From positions 1 through 64,000 of the forward strand of contig CAKVBA010000002.1 of NCBI GenBank assembly GCA_934725305.1: a stretch of 64,000 bases of DNA. Reading direction: 5' to 3'. The stretch is from an uncultured Parabacteroides sp. GTDB lineage: Bacteria > Bacteroidota > Bacteroidia > Bacteroidales > Tannerellaceae. Below, piece by piece: positions 38,632-46,935 of this stretch. Within the stretch, counting starts at the first letter, position 1, and each line of letters starts with the position of its first letter. The notes below the pieces were generated by a model, which was given only the letters and a program-made list of their open reading frames with translations, was not told where the DNA came from and searched no databases. The translations under genes and the position numbers were made by a program.

Positions 38632-38966
38632 ACAATAAGCCCATGAGAATCCGAGAAGCCATTAACCTTGTCAAAACGGAGTAGTCTATTTCCGGAAATT
38701 GGGTGCCTATTCCTTTCCAACGGAGTGCCTACCCAATCTGAACGGAGTGCCTACCCAATTTCAAAAAAGTCTATACCCATTTTTCCGAAAGTCTATAGAC
38801 TAATCCCGGAAAGTCTATAGACTCCTGAAACACAACGTATATCCTTGTTTTACAGGATGTTTACGCCGAGACCAACTTATTCGATAATTTCAGCAGAATC
38901 GCCCGTCGCTTCAGACGGATTTGTCACCAGTTTCCAGCGAACAACAGATCTAAGAAAATACAATAA
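38632..38966 (+). repeat. 22-bp-phased intergenic repeat element, copy 2
   Basis: The element runs from ACAATAA (38632) to ACAATAA (38960), 328 bases start to start. Unit anchors (GT) fall at 38681, 38703, 38725, 38747, 38769, 38791 and 38813, exactly 22 apart, with words GTGCCTACCCA and the palindrome GTCTATAGAC. It aligns without gaps with copy 3 (51160-51494) and the visible part of copy 1. It lies in the 666-base gap between recG and ispD, which holds no credible gene. Confidence 0.85.
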
Positions 38967-39022
38967 CTACTCGTTACGGCCGCTGTTGGTGTGCCAAAAT
39001 ACGCACACAAGACTGCCTTTTT

Positions 39023-39099
39023 AACCCCAATCGGTCGTTAGAACGAAAAAAGTAAAAACGACTGACTATTTTCATTCGTTCTAATGACCGTTTTGGATT
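39023..39099 (-). terminator. Long hairpin directly after ispD
   Basis: Arms 39023-39047 and 39075-39099 pair over 25 positions with four mismatches; the right arm touches the ispD stop codon. In the ispD direction the hairpin is followed by an A/T-rich run with T residues absent, so it may act as a terminator or an mRNA 3' stabiliser. The right arm is the same module as at 22762 and 51566. Confidence 0.55.
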
Positions 39100-39803
39100 T
39101 ATTCATTCTCCCCTAATAAGGCCTTGGCAACAAGCAGATCCAAAGGAGTTGTCAGTTTAATATTTTCCCGATTACCATCGACCAGCGTCACCTGTTCACC
39201 CATAGCTTCCACTACAGAGGCATCATCGGTAAACAGAGTTGAATAGGGTTGTTGATAAGCCTTCAACAACAGATCGCCACGAAACACCTGTGGAGTCTGC
39301 ACTGCTACATAACGTGAACGATCGACAGGATGACTCTCTTCTTCCGTCTTTTCTCGGATAGAATCAATCATAGGAATCACCGGAACCACCGCTCCTGATT
39401 GCTTGGCCCCAACAAAACAGGCCTCGATCACTTCGGTTGAGACAAAAGGGCGCACACCATCATGCACACCAATCCATGTCTGCTCTGCCGGGAAAGCATC
39501 ACGAGACAGCTCTTCAGCAATGTATCCCAATCCGTTGCTTACAGAATGGAAACGAGTTTCTCCGCCTCTGACCACTTGATGCGGAGCCTTACAACCAATC
39601 TCGGTGCACAACATCTGCCAATAAGGTTGATGGTCTTCAGGAATAACCAACACCAACCGCGCCGAAGCATCCCAACGATGAAAGGCCTCTAACGTGTGCA
39701 TCAACACTGGTTTGCCATGCAATGGTATGAACTGCTTAGGCAAATCTCCTCCCATACGCAGACCTTTACCTCCGGCCACAATCAAAACATAACGTCTCAT
39801 CAT
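39099..39803 (-). CDS. ispD: 2-C-methyl-D-erythritol 4-phosphate cytidylyltransferase
   Basis: Third step of the non-mevalonate isoprenoid pathway, coupling MEP to CTP. 234 residues with the nucleotide-binding AGGKGLRMGGDLPKQF, VHDGVRPFV and a C-terminal TDDASVVE, all as in IspD. The start overlaps the xseB stop by 4 bases. It is the last gene of the S8 protease-xseA-xseB-ispD operon. Confidence 0.96.
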   Translation of the reverse strand: MMRRYVLIVAGGKGLRMGGDLPKQFIPLHGKPVLMHTLEAFHRWDASARLVLVIPEDHQPYWQMLCTEIGCKAPHQVVRGGETRFHSVSNGLGYIAEELSRDAFPAEQTWIGVHDGVRPFVSTEVIEACFVGAKQSGAVVPVIPMIDSIREKTEEESHPVDRSRYVAVQTPQVFRGDLLLKAYQQPYSTLFTDDASVVEAMGEQVTLVDGNRENIKLTTPLDLLVAKALLGENE

Positions 39804-39997
39804 TCCAACTCCTCCAATACCTTTTTTACCTCTTCATCTACTTTATAGAGCTTCTCTTTACACAACTTTATCAACCGTGTAGCCTCTTTTACCTTCTCTG
39901 AAAGCAGATCCACATCCAAGTCTCCACTCTCTATCTCTGATACAATACGGCGAAGCTTATCAATCGCCTCATTGTAGGATTCTCCCTTTTTTGCCAT
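39800..39997 (-). CDS. xseB: Exodeoxyribonuclease VII small subunit
   Basis: A 65-residue helical protein, SYNEAIDKLRRIVSEIESGD then a coiled coil, the typical XseB pattern. Several copies decorate XseA to form exonuclease VII, which degrades single-stranded DNA. It lies 18 bases after xseA and overlaps ispD by 4 bases. Confidence 0.95.
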   Translation of the reverse strand: MAKKGESYNEAIDKLRRIVSEIESGDLDVDLLSEKVKEATRLIKLCKEKLYKVDEEVKKVLEELE

Positions 39998-40015
39998 AAT
40001 CTCTATTATATCATT

Positions 40016-41350
40016 TTATTCTACCTTACTCTTTACCTCACCGTCAGCGAAACGGGTAACCAAAGTATCTCCCGGCTGCAGCTCGGCTGCCGATTTAATA
40101 ATCTTTCCCTCCTTCACGGCCAAACTATAGCCTCGCTTCAATATATAGTCGGGCGAGGCCATTTTGACAAACTGCTCCTTAAGTTGCAACTCGCGCCGAC
40201 AATCTGCACATCTCTTTTCCACTCCATTCCGAATTCGCAACGGAAAATTCTCCAGCCCGGACTGATGACGCGTCAGCAGACCAGAGGCCATCATCGGCAA
40301 TCGGTTGGTGATCAACTGTAACAAAGAGCGGTTCCGATCGAGTCGTTCCTGCACGACGGCTGGTAAACGAAGTGCCAACCGCTGCATCAGACTTTTCTGC
40401 TCCGTAAGTACCTGACTGGAGAGTAACAACAGATCGTGTTGCAATTCATCCAACTCTTCTGCCACCAGATCCATCTTCCCTATCAAGAACTGGGCCACGG
40501 CCGTGGGTGTCTTCATCCGCGTATGTGCCACCAGATCCACGATAGTGTCGTCTCGCTCATGGCCAATACCGGTAATGATAGGCAGAGGAAACTGAGCACA
40601 ATTGGCGGCCAACAGATAGGAATCAAAGCTATTCAGATCTGAAGTTGCTCCTCCACCGCGTATAATCACCACCACATCAAACAAATCGGCATGCTGATAG
40701 ACCCGATCCAGAGCAGCAATGACAGATTCTTCCGTTTTATCTCCCTGCATCAACGCCGGGAAAAGATGAACATAGAAAGGAAAGCCCGCCCGGTTACGAG
40801 TCAGCTGATCCAAGAAATCTTCATAACCAGCCGCCGTTGCCGAGGTGATAATCGCCACTCGTCTGGGCAACAGAGGAAAAGGAAGCTCCCGGTTCAAATC
40901 AAACACGCCCTCTTCTTTCAACCGGTTGATAATCTCCATGCGACGGCGCACCATATCACCCAGTGTATAGGCCGGATCTATATCTAAAACTGTCAGACTA
41001 TATCCATACAGTTCATGAAACTCAATAGAAACCTTCACCAACACCTTCAGCCCACTGGCAAAGAGCTGTCCGGTCTCTCCTTCGAAATAGGGCTTCAGCA
41101 TCCGGAAAGTCTTGGCCCAGATCGCACCACGAGCCTTGGCTACGATTTGTCCGGTTGATTCACTCTTCTCGATAAACTCTAAATAGCAGTGCCCCGACGA
41201 CTGATTCACACGCACATCACTCATCTCGGCACGCACCCAATAGCTATCGGGAAAAGCACCATAGATAGTCTCTTTGATCCGGCTGTTCAGTTCCCACAAA
41301 GAAAGACCTTTGCCTCTGTCTGTCTCTTGATTAGTTGAAGTCCACCGCAT
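40016..41350 (-). CDS. xseA: Exodeoxyribonuclease VII large subunit
   Basis: Catalytic subunit of exonuclease VII. 444 residues from ATG at 41350: N-terminal OB fold (about 15-110) and the catalytic domain with PRRVAIITSATAAGYEDF, IIRGGGATSDLNSFDSY, and GIGHERDDTIVDLVAHTRMKTPTA, all hallmarks, then a long coiled coil. The longer frame to 41395 would lie inside the protease gene; the chosen start still overlaps that gene by 20 bases, implying translational coupling. Confidence 0.95.
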   Translation of the reverse strand: MRWTSTNQETDRGKGLSLWELNSRIKETIYGAFPDSYWVRAEMSDVRVNQSSGHCYLEFIEKSESTGQIVAKARGAIWAKTFRMLKPYFEGETGQLFASGLKVLVKVSIEFHELYGYSLTVLDIDPAYTLGDMVRRRMEIINRLKEEGVFDLNRELPFPLLPRRVAIITSATAAGYEDFLDQLTRNRAGFPFYVHLFPALMQGDKTEESVIAALDRVYQHADLFDVVVIIRGGGATSDLNSFDSYLLAANCAQFPLPIITGIGHERDDTIVDLVAHTRMKTPTAVAQFLIGKMDLVAEELDELQHDLLLLSSQVLTEQKSLMQRLALRLPAVVQERLDRNRSLLQLITNRLPMMASGLLTRHQSGLENFPLRIRNGVEKRCADCRRELQLKEQFVKMASPDYILKRGYSLAVKEGKIIKSAAELQPGDTLVTRFADGEVKSKVE

Positions 41351-42713
41351 ATTTCTTCTGTTTCTTATAGATTTTATACACATTGGGAAGGCCATAACCC
41401 ATCTCTTTATCGGGATGTTTATACCGATGGCTATACTGCTGCATAAGAGCGATCAGCTCCTTATTGCTCAGTTGTGGAAAGGCCTGCCACAGACAAACAC
41501 CCAAACCGGCCAAAATAGGCGTAGCGAACGATGTGCCGTTGGCATAATCAATCTCTCCCTCCGAATCCACCACACAGCATCCCGCGCCCAAAGCCACCAT
41601 ATCCGGCTTCACTCGTCCATCAGATGTCAAACCCAACGAACTGAAATTGCATCGCTTACGATCACTTGTAACGGCTCCCACCGAAACAATACCGGGAGCA
41701 TCGGCCGGAAAGATTATCTTTTCCCACGAACTGTTTCCTTCATTGCCGGCACTACAGAAGATTAGTAATCCCTTTTCGGCAGCCATAGTGGCCGCACGCG
41801 TAATCAAAGCAGTCTGACCATCCAAATCAGAAGGTTTGTAGAACGAACCTTCAAGTTCAAACACAAAATAGCCTAAGGAAGAGGAAACAACCTCAACCCC
41901 AACTCTATCGGCAAACTCGATGGCTGCCGCCCAATAATCTTCTTCCATAGGATATTCATATTGGCCATCCTCACTCTTGATCAGCCAATAAGAGGCCCGC
42001 GGCGCGGTTCCTATCATGATGCCTGATGTCTGAGCGGCCAAACAGGAAAGAACCTTCGTCCCATGATCTTCTCCCTGAAAGACACTTCTATCCGGAAAGA
42101 CTACATTATGAGTGCCCAACAGCTGTAGTGAGTCGAACAAACTTATTCGGTCGGCATGCCGAAATCCGGCGTCGATAATAGCCACTCGCATACCTTGTCC
42201 CATAAACCCGGCTTGATGCAGCTTGATCCCATTCAACATGGCTATCTGTTCTTCGGCATAACCATACGGATTCTTCAATGGCTTTTGACTTGGGTTCAAT
42301 CGTCTATCTGAAAGCTCTTCCTCCATAGGCTGGCTCTCTCGTTCCCCTTTCCAAACCCATTTGACCGAGTCAACCATAGGCAAGGCAGCCAACCGGTTAA
42401 CCGTCAAAGAATCCTGAGTCTCTACAACCACCGTCGATAACCAACGGCTCTGCACCACACATCTGCCTCCTGCTTGCTCCAATGCCTCTATATAATGTGA
42501 GGCAATCGGCAGATCGGATTCCGTCACGGCTATACCTTGACGCGCTCTGCGCTGCAACGCCTCTTCTGACAAGAATTGTTCCGGCTGATCAACCGAATAG
42601 CCCGAACATCCCTTGTCCTTCAAATAGACACGAAAGAAATACTCCTCTCCTTTGACCTCGTCAAAAGGAAGAAGAGCAAACAGACATATACATAAACAGA
42701 GATATTTCATCAT
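41331..42713 (-). CDS. Secreted subtilisin-like serine protease (S8)
   Basis: 460 residues from ATG at 42713 (or 42710): signal peptide (about 1-23), a propeptide-like region (about 25-150), and the S8 catalytic domain with Asp181 (IIDAGF), His217 (EDHGTK) and Ser395 (NGTSFATP); the oxyanion Asn is in SAGNEG (about 324). The triad is complete. Substrate unknown. The open frame runs upstream to 42803 through the lrp terminator hairpin, so that extension is rejected. A -7 element (42719-42726) sits almost against the start codon. It heads the operon with xseA-xseB-ispD. Confidence 0.9.
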   Translation of the reverse strand: MMKYLCLCICLFALLPFDEVKGEEYFFRVYLKDKGCSGYSVDQPEQFLSEEALQRRARQGIAVTESDLPIASHYIEALEQAGGRCVVQSRWLSTVVVETQDSLTVNRLAALPMVDSVKWVWKGERESQPMEEELSDRRLNPSQKPLKNPYGYAEEQIAMLNGIKLHQAGFMGQGMRVAIIDAGFRHADRISLFDSLQLLGTHNVVFPDRSVFQGEDHGTKVLSCLAAQTSGIMIGTAPRASYWLIKSEDGQYEYPMEEDYWAAAIEFADRVGVEVVSSSLGYFVFELEGSFYKPSDLDGQTALITRAATMAAEKGLLIFCSAGNEGNSSWEKIIFPADAPGIVSVGAVTSDRKRCNFSSLGLTSDGRVKPDMVALGAGCCVVDSEGEIDYANGTSFATPILAGLGVCLWQAFPQLSNKELIALMQQYSHRYKHPDKEMGYGLPNVYKIYKKQKKYAVDFN

Positions 42714-42718
42714 ATAGA

Positions 42719-42726
42719 CAAAGATA
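42719..42726 (-). promoter_or_regulatory. -7 element directly before the S8 protease start
   Basis: TATCTTTG on the minus strand matches TAnnTTTG exactly; its 3' end is 5 bases before the ATG at 42713. If used, the mRNA would have almost no leader. No good -33 element was seen, so the assignment is moderate. Confidence 0.4.
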
Positions 42727-42745
42727 AAAATAAAAGGAGATAAAT

Positions 42746-42789
42746 CATAAGAGGCTGTACCGAACAATTGAACGATACAGCCTCTTATG
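42746..42789 (-). terminator. Terminator after the Lrp-type regulator gene
   Basis: Perfect 14-base arms CATAAGAGGCTGTA (42746-42759) and TACAGCCTCTTATG (42776-42789), 22 bases past the regulator stop. Related in its GGCTGTA core to the other family hairpins. Confidence 0.75.
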
Positions 42790-42810
42790 ATTGTTTCACG
42801 CAATCATACT

Positions 42811-43281
42811 CTATTCTTCAAACTCTTTATAGATAGGAATCTCACGCTTGACACTCTGTCTGAGTGAAATCAATGTTTCAGTAGCAGTAACACCCGGAAT
42901 CTCCTGAATGCGGTTATTCAACAGCTCCATCAGATGTTCATTATCTTGTGCATACAACTTGATCAGCAACGTGTACGGACCCGTTGTAAAATGGCATTCA
43001 ACCACTTCAGGAATCTTTTCGAACTCGGGAACTACATCTTTATACATAGATCCACGCTCCAGCTTCACTCCTATATAGGTACATGTATTATAACCTAAGA
43101 TTTTAGGATTGATATGATAACCTGATCCTATTATCACATTCATATCAATCATGCGTTGGACTCTTTGATGAATAGCCGCACGAGACACTCCGCACTCTTC
43201 GGCCACATCTTTAAATGGAATCCTGGCGTTCTTTGAAATAATATTCAAGATTTGCCGATCTAGTTTGTCTATCTTTTCCAT
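42811..43281 (-). CDS. Lrp/AsnC family transcriptional regulator
   Basis: 156 residues: N-terminal winged helix-turn-helix (about 4-64, LDRQILNIISKNARIPFKDV and VSRAAIHQRVQRM) and a C-terminal RAM ligand-binding/oligomerisation domain (about 70-150, CHFTTGPYTLLIKLYA). Family members sense amino acids and often control their own gene. A promoter at 43322-43329 is bracketed by a perfect 9-base inverted repeat (43286-43294 and 43343-43351), fitting autoregulation. Target genes unknown. Confidence 0.92.
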   Translation of the reverse strand: MEKIDKLDRQILNIISKNARIPFKDVAEECGVSRAAIHQRVQRMIDMNVIIGSGYHINPKILGYNTCTYIGVKLERGSMYKDVVPEFEKIPEVVECHFTTGPYTLLIKLYAQDNEHLMELLNNRIQEIPGVTATETLISLRQSVKREIPIYKEFEE

Positions 43282-43285
43282 ATGA

Positions 43286-43351
43286 CAACAGATTTATAAA
43301 TGTTTTTCATTTTATTTGTATCAAAAGTACATAAATATTTTCAATCTGTTG
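43286..43351 (-). promoter_or_regulatory. Promoter with flanking inverted repeat, Lrp-type gene
   Basis: The -7 element TACTTTTG (minus strand, 43322-43329) lies between CAACAGATT (43286-43294) and AATCTGTTG (43343-43351), perfect complements. Two bound dimers, or one octamer, could loop the promoter. Autoregulation is inferred. Confidence 0.5.
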
Positions 43352-43464
43352 CCATTATGAAAGGAAAAAGTGATTCATAAACCAGAAAAGCGGACAAAAT
43401 GATGCTTTCAAGCATATTTCGCCCGCTTATTTCTAACAAAAGACTAATTTTGTTACTTCCTAAT

Positions 43465-44175
43465 TTAATCCTTTACAATATCCAACAGTTCAACTTCGAA
43501 TACCAATGTGCTGTTCGGCTTGATGTCCTGGCCTGCACCTCTTTCACCGTATGCCAATTCTGACGGGATCCACAAGATGTATTTTGAACCAACCGGCATG
43601 ATCTGCAAACCTTCAGTCCAGCCCTTGATTACCTGGCTAACACCAAATTCAGCCGGTTCACCGCGGTCAACAGAGCTATCAAACTTAGTACCGTCAAGCA
43701 ATGTACCTGTGTAGTGTACCTTTACTTTGTCACTCAAAGTCGGCTTAGCACCTGTACCTTCAGTGATCACCTTATACTGCAAACCGCTTTCAGTAGTGAT
43801 AACGCCTTCTTTTGTCTTGTTTTCAGCCAAGAAAGCTTCACCCTCTTCCTTAGTCTTCTGAGCTTCTTTAGCAGATGCTTCGATAAAATAAGTCTGCAAA
43901 TAAGTCTGAGCGTCCTGCGGAGTCATCTTCATAGCAGAAGAATCGCCCTTGATAGCGTGAATAAAACCGGCAATCAGATCATCTACGTTAGCGTTACCGC
44001 CAGGCAGAGTCTGCAAATTAGTCTTGTAACTTGCACCTGTGCTGATACCAATTGCATAACTTGCACTATCTACAGATGTCTGCAACTTTGCATTTGAGTG
44101 CGAAGAGTTACAAGAAACAACTGATGCTCCCAATGCTACGATGGCTGAAGCAGCCAAAACATTCAACTTTTTCAT
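43465..44175 (-). CDS. FKBP-type peptidyl-prolyl isomerase, lipoprotein
   Basis: Folding catalyst for cis-trans proline isomerisation, anchored to a membrane facing the periplasm. 236 residues: lipobox VVSC with Cys22, an N-terminal helical dimerisation domain (about 35-130) and the FKBP domain (about 140-235, with [28 protein letters not shown] and [13 protein letters not shown]). It resembles Mip/FkpA. The next gene upstream (44196-44783) is a closely related copy without a signal, 20 bases away, likely co-transcribed. Confidence 0.93.
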   Translation of the reverse strand: MKKLNVLAASAIVALGASVVSCNSSHSNAKLQTSVDSASYAIGISTGASYKTNLQTLPGGNANVDDLIAGFIHAIKGDSSAMKMTPQDAQTYLQTYFIEASAKEAQKTKEEGEAFLAENKTKEGVITTESGLQYKVITEGTGAKPTLSDKVKVHYTGTLLDGTKFDSSVDRGEPAEFGVSQVIKGWTEGLQIMPVGSKYILWIPSELAYGERGAGQDIKPNSTLVFEVELLDIVKD

Positions 44176-44195
44176 TTTCTTACTTGTATCTATTA

Positions 44196-44783
44196 TTATT
44201 TTACGATATCCAACAATTCAACGTCAAAGACAAGTGTGCTGTTTGGTTCAATAACCTGACCTGCACCGTGCTCGCCATAAGCCAGCTGTGAAGGGATAAA
44301 CAAACGCCATTTAGCTCCTACCTGCATCAACTGCAATGCTTCAACCCATCCCGGAATCACCTGGTTTACACCAAATACTGCCGGTTCACCACGATCGACA
44401 GAGCTGTCAAACACAGTGCCATTAATTAATGTACCGTGATAGTGACATTTCACCTTGTCTGTAAGGGCTGGTTTTACGCCTGTTCCCTGCTTCAACACCT
44501 CATACTGCAATCCGCTAGGCAACTCAACAACACCCGCTTTGTGGCGGTTGATATTCAGGAACTCTTCGCCGGCCTTCTTGTTGATTTCAAGCTTTTCCTG
44601 CTGAAGTTTCACGAAATACTCATTAATTACCTGCTTTGCTTCGTCGTATGTGATAGACGGTGTTGCTTCAGAAAACACATCCTGCAAACCTTTCATAAAA
44701 TCTTCTACATGAAGATCCTTGATGCCTGAGTTCTGGAAATTATTTCCAATACTTAAGCCCAATGCGTAACTTACTTTATCCAT
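44196..44783 (-). CDS. FKBP-type peptidyl-prolyl isomerase, cytoplasmic paralogue
   Basis: 195 residues with the same two-part layout as its neighbour (helical domain about 1-90, FKBP domain about 95-195 with [28 protein letters not shown] and [13 protein letters not shown]) but starting directly [16 protein letters not shown] with no signal or lipobox. The pair looks like a tandem duplication with one copy exported. A -7 element TACATTTG on the minus strand lies at 44815-44822. Confidence 0.92.
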   Translation of the reverse strand: MDKVSYALGLSIGNNFQNSGIKDLHVEDFMKGLQDVFSEATPSITYDEAKQVINEYFVKLQQEKLEINKKAGEEFLNINRHKAGVVELPSGLQYEVLKQGTGVKPALTDKVKCHYHGTLINGTVFDSSVDRGEPAVFGVNQVIPGWVEALQLMQVGAKWRLFIPSQLAYGEHGAGQVIEPNSTLVFDVELLDIVK

Positions 44784-44990
44784 TCTATTTTATTGTTCAA
44801 CTAATTACAAATTGCAAATGTAGTGTTTTTACCTGCATTATACCTCTTTAGTCCAGCTTTTTTACATTATTAATTGGGTGTGAAATGAAAAAATCATAAA
44901 ATAAGGGGCTTTTAATAGCCACATTCAATAGGAATATCTTATCTTACTACCAAATAAATGTATAATATTGAAGGCAAAAAATAAAACGAC

Positions 44991-45683
44991 ATGAAGAAGT
45001 TGGTTGTATTAACAGGTGCCGGCATGAGTGCAGAGAGCGGTATTGCTACCTTCCGCGACTCAGACGGCTTATGGATGAACTATAATGTAGAAGAGGTAGC
45101 AACGCCCGAAGGTTTCGCTGCCAATCCGGCTTTAGTATTGAATTTCTACAACGAGCGTCGGCGCGAAGTGATGAAGGCCCAGCCCAACGAAGGACATCTG
45201 GGTTTAGCGGCCTTAGAGAAGCTTTTCGATGTTCATATCATTACACAAAACATTGACAATCTGCACGAACGTGCGGGCAGTCATCATGTATTACATCTGC
45301 ATGGAGAGATTATGAAGTCTTGCCCCGTGGGAGATACACAGACCACATACGATATTCCGGCCGATCAGCCCGATTTACATGTAGGCGATTTGGATCCACA
45401 AGGCCGTCAGCTACGTCCCTTTATCGTCTGGTTTGGAGAAGCCGTTCCTATGATCGATCCGGCCATCAAGCTGGTGGAGTCTTGTGATATCCTGGTGATT
45501 ATCGGAACCTCTTTAAATGTCTATCCGGCTGCAGGTCTTATCAATTATGTACGCCGTGGCCAACCGATTTATCTAATCGACCCCAAGAGCGTGAACACCT
45601 ATCGTTCAGACATCTACCATATTCAGAAAGGTGCATCCGCCGGTGTCCGTGAATTAACAGAGTTGCTGAAGAAGCAGATATAA
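44991..45683 (+). CDS. Sirtuin (Sir2 family) NAD-dependent deacylase
   Basis: Removes acyl groups from lysine using NAD+. 230 residues: GAGMSAESGI (9-18), TQNIDNLHERAG (85-96), catalytic His104, FGE (148-150) and the GTSLNVYPAAGL and DPK blocks. Tyr53 and Arg56 match the class III Y-x-x-R pair that selects succinyl/malonyl lysine. The zinc-ribbon cysteines are missing: between residues 104 and 150 only Cys111 is present instead of four. Fold and NAD site otherwise look intact, so activity is plausible. Single gene. Confidence 0.9.
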   Translation: MKKLVVLTGAGMSAESGIATFRDSDGLWMNYNVEEVATPEGFAANPALVLNFYNERRREVMKAQPNEGHLGLAALEKLFDVHIITQNIDNLHERAGSHHVLHLHGEIMKSCPVGDTQTTYDIPADQPDLHVGDLDPQGRQLRPFIVWFGEAVPMIDPAIKLVESCDILVIIGTSLNVYPAAGLINYVRRGQPIYLIDPKSVNTYRSDIYHIQKGASAGVRELTELLKKQI

Positions 45684-45776
45684 AGCTATCCAAAGCGGTA
45701 CTTCATAATTAGCAAGAATGAGACCGAAGTCCAAAATCATGACGCACCGCAAGTAAAGCCATTCGAATGCCTATAT

Positions 45777-45828
45777 ATTCTTCAATCAGCGGCGGCGATT
45801 ATATAATCAGCCGCGGCGATTGAAGAAT
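45777..45828. repeat. 52-bp compound inverted repeat with internal direct repeat
   Basis: Outer arms ATTCTTCAATC (45777-45787) and GATTGAAGAAT (45818-45828) are perfect complements. Inside are two copies of TCAGCNGCGGCGATT (45786-45800 and 45807-45821) and a central palindrome GATTATATAATC. It lies between the sirtuin and GSCFA genes and could be a terminator, an attenuator or a mobile palindrome; its G+C-rich core differs from the surroundings. Confidence 0.6.
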
Positions 45829-45896
45829 AAACGGGTATCTTGGCATCTTTAACATAAGCACAAACAAAGAATACATCGGAGAAGAAAACAGTTAAC

Positions 45897-46904
45897 ATGA
45901 TACTGACAACAACTATAGACATTCCCAAAGGACCCTTTGGCTTTGGCTACGAAGAGCCGATTATGCTGATGGGATCATGCTTTGCCGAGAATATCGGGAA
46001 GAGACTCAGTGACAATCAATTCAAGACAGATCTGAATCCCTTTGGTACACTCTACAACCCCGCTTCTGTGGCCAGCGCACTAAAAAGGCTGCTACATCCG
46101 GCTCCTTTTACGACTACAGATCTGTTCCAACAAGATGGCGTCTATCACAGCTTTGCCCATCACAGTCGCTTCTCTTCCACAAGCGAGGCGGACTGTTTGG
46201 AGCAGATTAATAACCGGCTCAACGATTCAGCCACCTTCTTAACCAAGGCATCCCGACTGATCATCACTCTTGGTACAGCCTATGTCTATCAACTGAAGAG
46301 TAGCGGTGAAGTGGTGGCCAACTGCCATAAGTTGCCCGAAAAGCTATTTGAACGCTCAATGCTTTCTGTTGAAACAATTACAGAGGAATGGCAGATATTG
46401 TTACAACAACTGTGGCAACACAATCCGCTGCTGAAAGTTTTGTTTACCGTCAGTCCTATCCGTCATTGGAAAGATGGTGCACATGGCAACCAGCTGAGTA
46501 AAGCCACTCTGCTGCTGGTTATCGACCAACTGCAACAACGTTTCCCGAAGCAGATCCACTACTTTCCGGCCTATGAGCTGATGATGGACGAGCTACGCGA
46601 TTACCGTTTCTATGCCGACGATATGCTGCACCCATCTTCACTGGCAATCGACTATATTTGGGAACGGTTCAAGGAGAGTCTTCTGACCCATGAGGCCTTG
46701 AAACTCTTGAACGAATGGCAAACGATTAAAAAAGCAATTGATCATAAGCCGTTTCGCCCACAAAGTGAAGCCTACAAGCAATTTTTACTGCAAACTTTGT
46801 TAAAGATTGAACGAATTAACAAGAAAATAGCGTCCTTTGCACCACAAGAAGAAGAAGAGCTGCGTAGAAGACTAAAGGAGTTTGGCCGAGACGCATCGCT
46901 ATGA
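45897..46904 (+). CDS. GSCFA family protein
   Basis: 335 residues with the defining motif GSCFA at 26-30 (LMGSCFAENIG) near the N-terminus and YADDMLHPSSLAIDYIWERF in the C-terminal third. The layout (Ser in block 1, later Asp-x-x-His) resembles SGNH/GDSL esterases, to which the family is considered related. A cell-surface or cytoplasmic hydrolase acting on an acyl or glycan ester is an inference. No signal peptide. It ends 31 bases before murF-alr, with which it is probably co-transcribed. Confidence 0.85.
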   Translation: MILTTTIDIPKGPFGFGYEEPIMLMGSCFAENIGKRLSDNQFKTDLNPFGTLYNPASVASALKRLLHPAPFTTTDLFQQDGVYHSFAHHSRFSSTSEADCLEQINNRLNDSATFLTKASRLIITLGTAYVYQLKSSGEVVANCHKLPEKLFERSMLSVETITEEWQILLQQLWQHNPLLKVLFTVSPIRHWKDGAHGNQLSKATLLLVIDQLQQRFPKQIHYFPAYELMMDELRDYRFYADDMLHPSSLAIDYIWERFKESLLTHEALKLLNEWQTIKKAIDHKPFRPQSEAYKQFLLQTLLKIERINKKIASFAPQEEEELRRRLKEFGRDASL

Positions 46905-46935
46905 CACTTTACTTACTAATTTTTTACCGTTGGAT

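Noticed and set aside
38681..38835. CRISPR array
   Set aside because: Units are 22 bp with no unique spacers, the words are degenerate, and no cas gene is present.
42714..42803. N-terminal extension of the S8 protease
   Set aside because: It would translate the terminator hairpin of the preceding gene; the internal Met gives a proper signal peptide.
46882..46935. TTG start for murF-alr overlapping the GSCFA gene
   Set aside because: The resulting extra residues lack likeness to MurF, whose N-terminus fits ATG at 46936.
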